Positions 34,001-45,400 of a stretch of DNA of 64,000 nt are shown piece after piece (position 1 is the stretch's first letter; every line of letters begins with the position of its first letter). The stretch is taken from positions 186,001 to 250,000 of the forward strand of contig JAGTXO010000035.1 in assembly GCA_019448385.1 (NCBI GenBank). Reading direction: 5' to 3'. Below the pieces are notes generated by a model. That model had not been told where the DNA came from. It searched no databases and saw only the letters and a program-made list of their open reading frames with translations. The translations under genes and the position numbers were made by a program. This DNA comes from Diacronema lutheri (taxonomy: Eukaryota > Haptophyta > Pavlovophyceae > Pavlovales > Pavlovaceae).

Positions 34001-37000
34001 GCGCAGCGCGGCGTCGCGGGATTCGACGCGGCCGCGCACGCGCACGCGCGCGACGGCAGGCGGGCGGCACGGCGGATGCGCGAGCAAGAGGGGGCGGTGC
34101 ACAGGGCCTTCCGCATGTCCCTCTGGCGCGACGCGACGTTTGCCGAGTTCGTTGAGAAGCTGCGCCCCGACGGCGGCGCGCAGCTGCTCGCGCGCGAGCC
34201 CACGCGGCGCGCGGCGGCGGTGCTGTGCGAGCTCGCGCGCGGCCGCGACGGCGCGAGCGGCGCGGCCGGGCTGCTGCACGAGATGAGAGCCGCCGATGCG
34301 CGCGCGCGCGAGGCCGCCAAAGCGGCGGCGGAGGCAGCGCGGCCTGCGCACGGGACGCTGCGCATCGTGGCAACCGTGGCGCTGGGCGGTGCGGTCTTCG
34401 CCGGCGTGTCAGCGCTGGTCGTTGCTTGCGCGGCGCGCACGGCGACCGGTGCGCTCTTTGGGGCCCGCCGCCCGCGGGCGGCCGCGCGCGGAGCCGACGA
34501 CGCGCTCGGCGCGCCGCAGCGCGCCGAGCCGCCGCCCGCCGACAAGGGCAAGCGCAGGCGCGCCAGAGCCAACGACGACCCCGTCGACGCGGCGCGCAAG
34601 GCCGTGGGCAAGGCGGAGGGCAACTGCCGCAAGGCAGCCCGCCGGCTGCACCTCGCTGCACTGGGCGAGGAGGAGGCGCAGCAGCGCGTGCTCGACGCCG
34701 AGGCGGCGGAGCAGCTGGCGCGCTCGCGCGAGCCGGCCGGCGGCTGGGTAGGCAGCGCGCGCGCGCGCGCGCGCGCGCGCCCCGCCGCGCGCGCGCCCGT
34801 CGATTGGCGTGCGCGCAGCGCAGAACGGCGCGCCAGCTCCGTCACCCGCGCGCCGCCGCGCCCGTGCCCCTCGCGCGCAGGGGCGCCCTGCGGACCTGCG
34901 GCTGCAACAGGCGCACTTTGGCATGCGCGAAGATGCCGACGCGGATGTGCGCCGCGCGCACGAGGCGCTGCGCCGGGCGAGAGAGGGTGTGGCGTGCGCC
35001 AAGGCCAGCGTGCGGCAGATGGAGGCGGCGTTGCTCAACGCGACGCGCTGCGCCACCGCGGTGCTCGCGCCGCGTGGCGTGCCGGAGGGTGACGAGCAGG
35101 CCGCGGCGAGAGAGCAGGCGGCGCTGGACCGGGAGGCGCCGCCGGCCGCGCAACGCGCGGCGCCGACGGCGCGCTCGCCCTCGGAGCTGCCGTCCGAGTG
35201 GGGCCCGCCAGCGGTCGGCCGGCGCCCGACGCCGCGTGCACTGTCGCACGCCGCGGGGCGCGGGGACGACAACCCGTTTGCGCCGCTCGCAACCGTCAGC
35301 GGCGATTGGTCGCCCACGCCGAGCTCGCGCTCGCCGTCCTCGCCGCCGCGGCAGCCGCCGTCCGACCGCCGCAGCGCGCAGCGTCGCAGCGCGCGCGCGC
35401 GGCCGCCGAGGCCGACCGTTTCGCCCGAGGACGCGCTCGCAGCCGAGCGCCAGGCGCGCGCGCTGTCGGAGCAGGCGGAGCAGAGGCGCGCCAAAAAGGC
35501 CGCCGCCAAGGCCGCGCGCCGCGCCGCGCGCGCCGCCGACAAGCGGACGGCGCGCGTCGTCCACGCGTGCGTAAGCGCCGCCTTGCGGCGCGTCTGCACG
35601 AGCGTCGCCACGGGCACGCCGCTCGCCGTGCTCCGCGAGCGCGCCGAGGGGCCGCGCGCGCCGAAGGCGGCGCCCGCGCCGCCACGCCGCGCAGCGGACG
35701 GCGGCCGCGCGCTCCGCCACGCGCGTACGGCGGCCGCCGCGGCGGCGGAGCGCGAGGCGGCGGTGGCGGCCGACGCCGACGAGCGGTTCGAGCGGCAGCC
35801 CTCCGCCGCCCGGTTCGACGGCGGCGATGGCGGCGGAGGCGGCCACGTCGAGGCGAGCGCGCGACCGCGCGCCGGCGAGGCCGGCGAGGCTGGCGCGCAC
35901 GGCGCGCCTGGCGCAGCGGGGACCCCGGCGGCGTCGCTCGCGTCGCGCAGCCCGTGTGATGCGCGCCGCACGGCACGCCTCCCGCACGCACGCGCCGCAG
36001 CCACCTGCGCACGCAACGGCGGCTGGGGTGGCAACGTCGGCGGCGACGTGTGCGGCGATTGTTTCGGCGGCGGCGGCGTCCGTCGCGACGCCTGCGGCGG
36101 CGGCGACGCCACCTGCGGCTGCGGCGATGGCGGCGTCGGTGCTGGCGCTGGCGAGGCCCCTGCACACGGTGCGCCGGCGCGCGCGACGGCGTCGCGCTTG
36201 CTGCGCTTGCTCGGCGCGCCACGCGCCGTGCTCGGTGCGATGGCGCACGCCGCGGCCGTGTTGGCGCGCGGCGTGGCCGCAGCCGTCGCTGGCGTGCGCG
36301 CCGCCGCGCGCGCCGTGCGGCGCGCGCGCCGCCGAGCGCCTCGCGCGCGCCGCACGGCTGCGCGGCGGGCTCGCGGCCCGCCGATGCGCGACGTCGACGG
36401 CGCCCTGCGGCCCTCGCCGTCCTGGTTGCGCACACGCCTCGTCTGCGGCCGGCGCCTCGCGCCTCTGCGCCGCGCGGGCGCGCGCCCGCCGCCCGCACAC
36501 GCCGCGCCGAGTTCCCGCGCGCGCGCTGCGCAACCCGACAGCGACGCGCCGGCGTGCGCGCCGCGGCGCTCGGCGCCTGTCGGTGCGCCGCCGCGCGCGC
36601 GTGGCCTACGCGCGGCGCGCGCACGGCGCTTCCTCGACGTCGCCGGCCGCGCGGCGCGGAGCGCGCGCCTCGGCGCGCGCATCACGCGCCAGCGCACGCC
36701 GGGTTCGCCATCGGAGCCCTGCACGGCCGAGAGCGGCGACGGCGCGGGCGCCGGCGGCGTCGGCGCGGCGGCGCCTGGCGCGGCGACGATGCACGCCACC
36801 GGCGCGCGCGCAGCGCGCGCTGCGGCGGCGGCGGTCGGTGGCGCCTCGCGTCTCGCGCGCCGCGCGATGGCAAGCGCCGCCGCCGCTGCCACCTCCATCG
36901 CCGGCGCTGCCGCCTCGACCGTCGCCGCCGCCGCCGTTGCCATCGGCGCGGCCGTCACGTCACCGGCGTTCGCCGCGGCGCGCGGCATGGCGGCCGCATG

Positions 37001-39328
37001 CGTCGCTGCCTGCGCCCGCCCCACCGCCGCGCAGGCGGCCGCGTCGCGCGCGCTCGGCGCGCTCTTCGTGCTCGTCGACGCGGCCGACGCGGCGGGCGAC
37101 AGCGACGCCGCGCTCGGCGCGCTCGCGGCCGCGGTCGACGCGACGGAGCTGCGCCCGCCGCCGGCCTTTTGGCGCGCGGGCCGCGCCGCGGCGTACGCAC
37201 CGCGTCCGCCGCCCCTCGACTCGGCGCGGCCGCGCTACAACCGGCGCGCGCGCGCACCTAGCCCTCCCGTCGCGGCCGCGCGGCGCAATCTCGCGCGCGC
37301 GGTGCGCGAGCTCACGCGCGCCGCGCGCGCTGAGCGCGATCGCGCGCCGGCGCCGCGCGGCGCGCGCGGCGGCGTGCTCCACGCGCTGCGCGCGTCGCTC
37401 CCCGTGCACGCGCGTGCCGCGCTCGGCACGGACGCGGAGCTGCGCGCGGACATCGCCGCGTTCGCGCGCGCGCGCCGCGAGCTGCACAGCCTCACCGACG
37501 CCGAGGTGGCGGCGCTCGCGCGCCCGGACGGGCCGCCGCTGCCCGTGCGGCTCGCGTGCACGGCGGTCGCGCGCGCGCGCGGCGTGACCGTGCTGCTCGA
37601 CATCGTGCCGCGCGGCGGCGGCGCGCCCGAGCGGCTCGTGTGCCGCGCCCGTCGCCGCGGCGCCGCCACGCGCACGCCACGGCCGACAGCCGCCGTTATC
37701 GCGCGCGCGCCTTGCATAGCGGCGCGCGTTGGCCACACTGAGCCGGCGCGCGCGTGCGCGGGCGGATCGATCGGGGTCGCGCGCCTCCGTTCAGCGCGCC
37801 GCCGCTCTTGGCGTGGGGCGCGGCTCGACGTGCACACCCGCGAGCGGCTGGCCACACCGGTGCCAGGCCACGTCGTGGCCTGCGCCGCCGCCTCGGCCAT
37901 CGGCGCGTGCGTCGCTCGCGCGCGGCTTGGGCTTGCACGGCTGGCGCGCGCGTGGCCCTGCGCCTCCGCTCCACTGGCCACTGCTGCTGTCGCCTTCGCG
38001 CCTGCCGCCGACGGTGTTTTCTGCGCCCCGCTGGGCGCTCCTGCATCCGCCTTCGCGCCTGCCGCCGACGGTGTTTTCCCCGCCGCACTAGCCGCTGCTG
38101 CATCCGCCTTCGCGCCTGCCGCCGATTTTCCCGCCCCACTAGTTGCTCCTGCACTCGCCTCCGCGCCAGCCACCGACGGCGTTTTCCCCGCCCCACTAGT
38201 CGCTGCCGCTGTCGCGTCCGCGCCTGCCGCCGCGGGCGTGTCTTCCGCCCCACCAGCCATCGCCGCCGCGCCCGCCGCCAACGTGCGCACCGCCAACGTG
38301 CCCGTTGCCAACGAGGCTACCGCCACCGAACCAGCCGCCCTTGAGCTTCCCCTCCAACCCGCCAACTCGGCGCTGCTGGCGTGGGCGGGCGACGCGGCTG
38401 CGCGCCGGCTGGCCTCCGCCGCCGCGAGCGCCGGCCTCCCGCAGGCAGAGGTGGAGCGCATCGCCAGCGGCGACATGCTCGCCTCAACCGTCGACGCGTG
38501 CTGCGAGGTCGTGCTGCGCGTGCACGGGCAGGCCGGCGGCGGGCATGTCTGCCACGTGCCGCTCGCCGCGCAACCCGCGGTGTTCCAGGACGGCGCCGAG
38601 CGCGCCGCGCTGCTGCACCGCCTGCGCAGCGAGGCGACAACGCAGGCTGTCATCGGCGTGTGGAGCCCGTCGGACGAGCGCGGCGGCGCGGGCGGTGACG
38701 ACGGCGCGCAGCTCGCCTCCGGCCATTTCACCGCGTTGCGCCTTGTGCGCGTCGCGCGCGCGGGCGAGCATCGCTACGACGCGGTGCTCGTCGACACGCT
38801 CGCGTCGCCCTGCAGGCAGGCGCTCATGCTCGCCAAGGCGATAACTGCCACGCTGCACGCGGCGGGTCTCGACATTTCGCGCGTGCGCCGCGCGCTGCTG
38901 CTCAACGAGGCGGCGCAGCGTGGCGCGACGTGCGGCCTCGCGATAGTGGGCGCGCTCAACGACGCGCTCGCCGCGGCGGGCTGCTCGTCCGCGCCGCGCA
39001 CGTTCAGCGTGGCGGACATGTACGCTGTCGGCGAGCGCCTCCGCGTCGCGCTGACCGGCGCGGCCAGCGATCGTGCGCCGGGCGGCGTCTGCGCGGTCAC
39101 GAGCGCGGTGCGTGGCGGGGGCAGCCCCGATCGCGCCGAAACGCCGCCGCAGACGCGCGGCGCCAAGGCCGCCGCTGGCGTCACCGCCGCCGCCACCGCC
39201 GCCGCCACGCCGCCGCCGCCCGCGCTGGGCGCCGCCGCCGCCGCCACCGCCGCCGCCGCCGCTGCTGCCGCCGCCGTGGCCGCGCCGCCACCGCCGCCAC
39301 CGCCGCCGCCGGCCGGCGACGAGGGCGA

Positions 39329-39421
<93 letters not shown>

Positions 39422-42400
39422 GCGCACGTTCTTGAAGCTCGCGCCCAGGGCGCGCGCGGCCGCCTCGGCGCGTGAGGCGTTGCGCGCCGCGTGTGCGCGC
39501 GCGGACGCGGCGGCGTCGTCACACGCGTCGGCGCCGCACGCGCCCGCCGGTGCGCGCCGCCGGCGGCGCGCGGGCGCAGGCGAGCTGGCGCTCGCGGCTG
39601 CGCGCGCGCTCGCCTCGACGGAGCACGGCGATTTGACGGACGACGCGCTCGAGGCCGCCGTCGAGCAGGAGCTGGGCGACGAGCGCGGCCAACTGCTGCT
39701 GTGCACGCGGGGCGCAGCGGCGCAAAGGCCCGCGCTTTGCCGGCTCCTGAAGCACGCGTGCGCGTCGGCGCGCGCGGCGAAGCGCGCGCAATTCACGGTG
39801 TTCGTCGTGCGCGCGGCCACGCGCGGCGAGCGGGGGGGCGCCGCCGCGAGGCGCGTGGACTCGGTGGTCGAGCTGTCGTGCGCGCTGCACGAGAAGGCGG
39901 GCGCGCTCGGCGGCCTCCAGAGCGTCTGTGTGCGTGGCTTCGCCCTCGAGCGCCGCCGGACACTCGACGCTGGCGCCGAGGCCGGCGCGTCCGCCATCGG
40001 CCAGGACGAGCAGGTCGAGGCAGAGGCGGGCGAGGCGTGCGTCGCCGGCGTGACGATGGCCAAGCAGCTGCGTCAGTTTGCCGAGCAAGCTGCCCGCGAC
40101 GACGTGCTCTTCCACGTCGCCGTGTCCGAGGCCGACGCCCACGCCCGGCTGGCGCGCGTTGCGGGTGACGATGTCGGCGCGTACAGCGTCGTGCTCGCAG
40201 TCGCCGGGCTCGTCTGGCTGGCCAAGGCCGACGAGGTTGCGCCGGCGGCCGCCCAGTCCGCCGCCGTGCCGCCCGCCGCCCCGCCTGCTGCCGCCACGTC
40301 CGCCGACGCCGAGCGCGACGCCTCGCCTTCCGACCGCCTGCGCGCGCTGACGCTCGCCGTGCGAGTCGCGCTCGCGCGCGGCGTGCTGCGCCACCTCCTC
40401 GCCGACGCGTCGCCGGGCGCGTCCGCGACCGCTGGCGGTAGTTGCGCGACGCCCGTCGAGGCGGCCGCGTCCGACGCCGCGCCGCCCGCCACGGGCGTCG
40501 TGACGAGTGGCGTTGCGGCGGGCGCTGTGGCGGCCGCACCGGCTGCTGCGGGCGGGGCGATGGCGGGTGCATCGCCCATCGCGCGGCCGGCGAAGCGCGC
40601 GCGGCGCACGCTCACCGCCGCTCCAGCCGCCTCGGCCGTTGCGGCCGCTGGAGGCGCACGCGCGGGCGCACGCGGCGCGGCCGGCGCGCCTCGCGCGCGC
40701 GCCGCGCGCGCGCCGGCCGAGTACGTCTGGCTTGCCATCGCGCGCCGGATGCTGGCGGCGCGACACGCGGCGGCCGCGGGCGGCGACTTTGTCGCGTCGT
40801 GCGTCGCCGCGATGCAGGCCGAGTACGGCGACGGCTGTGCCGTCGTCGTCGGCGACGCGCCTGGTGACGCCTTGGTCGAGGCTGCGGCGGCGGCGCTGCT
40901 CGAGGGCAAGCACGCGGCGGTGAGCCTCGGCTGCGTCGACCGGCCGGCGGTGCTCGTCGTGCAGCGCGCCGTGGACGCGCCCACGTCGCGCGTGCACGGG
41001 TGGTGCGCGCACGCGGCGGGCGCCGCCGAGTTTGACGAGGGCGCCGCGCGCGACGTGTTCAACGCGATCGTCGAGCGCGCGTGGGCGCTGCGTCCGGACC
41101 CGGCCGACGGCAGCCCGCCGCCCACGCGCACGTGGGAGGTCGAGCGCATCGCTGACGACGCGCCCGACCAGGCGGGCGTGGCCGCGCTGCGCGTGCTCTA
41201 CGCGCTCGTCGCGGCGCACGGCCGCTACCGCTCGGCCGCCGCGCTCTCTGGCGCGCTCGCGCAGCTGCACGCGCCCGACGCCGCCGGCGCGCGCGCGGAG
41301 GTCGTCGCGGCGGCGTGCGCGGTGCCGCCCGGCGCGCGGCCGGGCGCCGCGCCGGCGGCCGCGCGGGACGACGCGAGGGAGCGCGCATGGGAGGGCGCTC
41401 GGATCGCCGCGCTCGCCGTCGGCGCGGACGCTGCGCGCAGGCGTGTCGCGCCCGTGCGCGCGCTCGTCGACGCGCTCGGCACGCCACCGACCTCGGCGAT
41501 CACGGGCGGGCCGGCGGTGCGGCTCGCGGGCGCGGGCGACGGCGGCCACGGTGCACGGTGGGTGGGCGGGCAGGCGGCGACGCCCGCCGAGCAGCTGCCG
41601 AGGGAGCTGCTGCGCGCCTACCACGAGGCGGTGCTGTGCGTCACGCCCGGCAGCCTCCAGCTCGACTCGGCGGCGCTCGACGCGGTCACGCGGCCGCGCG
41701 AAAACGACACGCTGGAAGGCCTCCTCGCGCGCGTCAGCTGGCAGTGCGGCGCGAGGGCGAGCACGTGCGCCATGCTCGCCACGTTTTCCGAGCAGGCGGG
41801 CACCAGCTCGCGCGTCGCGCTCAAGGCCCTCCGCACGAGCTCCGACCTGGCCGGGCTGACGGCGGCTGCGGTCGGGCAGCAGGCGCCGCAGACGCCGCCG
41901 CCGCCGCTGCTCGTGATGCTCGGCCGCTGCCCCAGCCCGCTCGTCGGCGGCGGCCTCTTCCCGCCCGACCGCGCGACGGGCGAGCCGGCGGTGCACGCGG
42001 CGACGTCCGAGCTCGCCGTCGAGCTGCTGCGCGACGCGCGCGCGCTGGCCGGCACGGACGGGCGGCTCGTCGTGCTGTGCCTCGAGGCGTCCAACCCGCT
42101 CTGGTTCTGCCCCAAGGTGCGCGAGCTCGAGCTGCCGCGGACGCGGTCGGACGGCGTGCGCGCGTCCGGCTGCACCTGCCCTGCGACGTGCAGCGATGCG
42201 CGCGGCGCGGCGGGTGGCGCTGCCCGCGGCGCATCGACGCGGCCGGCGGCGCGCGCGATCAACAAGGCGGTGCTCGACCACTTCGTCGCGCTTTTCGGCC
42301 GCGAGGGCTTCGCGACCTTTGAGTTTGCGGGCGGCGGCGAGGCGAGCTGGCTGTGCGACAGCGCGGCCGGCAAGACGACCGTCGCGGCGTGCGCGTCGCT

Positions 42401-45400
42401 CCCGCCGCGCATGGGCGATGGGCAGCTGGCCATCCGGCGGCACACGCTCGGCACGGGCGCCGACGCGCCGGCGCACGCCGTCGTCTCGCTCCGCGTCGCG
42501 CACGTGAGCCACGCCATCCGCCGCGCGGCGGACGACGGCGGCGCGCGCGCCGAGCGGATGGCGCGCGCCGCGCGCGCGTTTTGCGATGTGGCGGCCGCGC
42601 TGCGCGTCGACGCGATCCTGGCGGAGGTGCCCGAGGACCGCCCGACGGGCACGCCCTTCCTTGGCGGGCTGCTCGAGTTTTGGAACAAACGCCACGGGAG
42701 CTCGACGGCGCCAGCCACGCTCGCGCTCGGAGACGTGCGCGAGGTGGCCAAGCGGACGGCCGACGCAGCGGCCGGCCGAGCGGACGAGGTCCCTGCGGCT
42801 GGCCGTCCGCAGGTCGCGGCGCGCGCGTGCGCTGGCGCGATTGGCGGCGGCGCGGGCGCGGCGGGCGCCTCGGACGCTGCGCCCCGTGCACTGGCGGGCG
42901 CGTCGGGTGCGCGCACGGACGGCGGCCCTGCCGACGCACCGCGCCAGCTGGAGAGCCGCTACGGCGAGGCGAGCAAGCTCGACCTACCCCAAGATTCCAC
43001 TACGGGCTGCGTCCTCGACGCTCGCGAGGCCCAGGACCGCGCGCGCGTGCCTGCTGCGCCCGACGGCACAGCGCTGCGCCGCGTGCTCGACGCCGTCGGC
43101 GCGGGCGCGCCCGCGCAGCGCAGCCCGCGCTGGCACGACGAGCGATGGGAGGAGGTCACGGGCAGCAAGGTTGGCGACGTCGTGAACGACAACGCCGGCG
43201 TCGCGCACGAGACGCTCACCGACGAGTACGTGCACCGGCGGCGGCGCGAGGTGCGGACCAAGGCGACGACCGCGGGCATCCTCGGCGAGGCCGTCGCGCT
43301 GCGCAAGCTGGCGGCCGCGTACGGCATCACCGTCGTGTGCAACCTGCCGATGGTGCGTGCGGACCCGCACGACAAGAGCGCGCCGTTCGCCTTCTCGCCG
43401 GACGGGCTCGCCATCCTCCCCGAAGACAACGAGCAGGTCCTCGTCGAGGTGAAGACGCTCACCAAGGCGGACGCCAAGGCGCACGAGGACGGGCCGCCGC
43501 AGCCGCACCGCGATCAGCTGCAGCTCGGCATGCACGTCCTCGGCGTGCGCAAAGCGCTCTACGTGCAGTACCTCAGGCACGAGGACCGGATCGTCGTGCA
43601 CGTCGTGACGCGCGGCGCCGGCTGGCTTGCATTCGCGCAGCCGAGGGTGCAGGCCTTCTGGGCGCGCGTCGTCGAGCGGCGCGCGCGGCTCGAGCGCGCG
43701 CGCGCCGACCACCCGGCTGCGAGCCGGCGGCACCGGCGGCAGCAGACGCCGGCCGGGCCGCCGCTCGTGCTCGCGCTGGACGGGCGCATCCCCGCCGCGC
43801 GCGCCGCCGCGCTGCACGCCGTCGCGCACGGCACCGCGAGCGCGGCGGCGGTGGCGGCGACGGCGGCGACGGGCGACGCGACGGCGTTGCAAGACGCGAT
43901 CGCGGCGCTGCGCGCGCCCGTCGGCAATGCGGCGATCGACAGCGCAGCGCGTGCGGAGCGCGCGGCCGTCGAGCGGGCGATCGCGTACCTCGGGCAGCCG
44001 GCAGGCGACGCCGCCGCCCGCGGCACGGCCGAGGCGGCCGAGGAGGAGAGGACGGTCGACGCCGACATCTGCGCGTTGCTGCACCAGCTCGGCGCGAGCG
44101 TGGCGCACGTGCACGTCGAGGACGCGGATTGCGTCACGCGTGAGCACTGGGGCGGGGCGGTGCTCGCTGCAGCGGGCGACCCGTCGAGCGCCCCCGCCAT
44201 TTCGAGCGTCATCGTCGCGCACATCGTGCGGCTCGCCGGCTTTGGCGTCGAGCTCCCGCAGTCGATTCGCGTCGCCCCCAGCACGGCCGACTGGCACGAG
44301 GGCTGGCTCGACGTGCAGTGCGTGCTGCTGCGCACGCGCCGGCGCGGGCGGCGCGACGACGACTTTGTGGCCGTCGTCAGGCGCGGTGGGCGCTGGTTTG
44401 CGTGCGAGCCCGGCCGCGCGCGGCGGCTGCAGTGGCGGTCGGTCCTGCGCCGCGCGCGCGGCGGCGTCGACGGGACCGGCGAGGAGGCGTTCGCGGTCGT
44501 CTACGTGCGGCGCGGCGACGCGGCCGGCGACGCGGCTGGCGACGCGCAGGCCGAACGGGCGCGCGGCGGGCGCGCGCGCAGGCGCACGCGCGGCGGCACG
44601 CGCAAGCGCAAGCGCGGCGCCTCCGCCGGGCTCGAGGCGGCCGCGCCCGCCGGCGCGCCGGCTGCCGCGCCCGCCGGCGCGCCGGCGGGCGCTGCTCACC
44701 GCCCGCCCGCCATGCGCGCGACGGTCGCCGCGCGCACCACGCGCTCTGTGACCGACGCGCGGCACTCGGCGCCTGCCGCCACGGTTGCACCTGTCTTCGA
44801 CTGGCGCGCCGGCCGCCCGCCCCCCGCCGCTCGAGCCCGCCACCCGCGGCCGCGTGGGCGCGCGCCACCGGGCAAGGCCTGGGACAGCGTCTCGGGTGCG
44901 TGGGCGGACAAGCCGACTGGTGCTGCCGTCGCCGGCGCGCCGCCGCCGCTGCCGCCCGCCGCCGCGCCGCCGCCCACCGCCGCGCCGCCGCCCGCCGCCG
45001 CGCCGCCGCCCGCCGTCGCGCCGCCGCCCGCCGCCGCGCCGCCGCCGCCGCCGCCACCGGCGGCGCTCAACCGCTGGCAGCACGTCGGCGCGGGCGGCAG
45101 CGCGGCGGGCCGGCGGCTCGCGGCCATCGCACGGCGGCAGCGCGGCGTGCGCGCGCCGCCGCCCACCGCGCGCTTCCTCGCTACGCTGCCGCCACCGCCA
45201 CGCGACGGCCTCGCGCGCACGAGCAAGCAGGCGCGCGCGAGGCGCAACGCGGACGGACGGCCGGCGCACGCGCGCGCGGCCAACGCGCGCGCCTTCTACC
45301 GCGGCGTGGAGCTCGGCGTGCACGCGACGCGCGCCATCGTCGACGCGCGCCACGCCGACCTGCCGCAGGCCGTCTTCGTGGCGGAGGCGCGGGCGATCGT

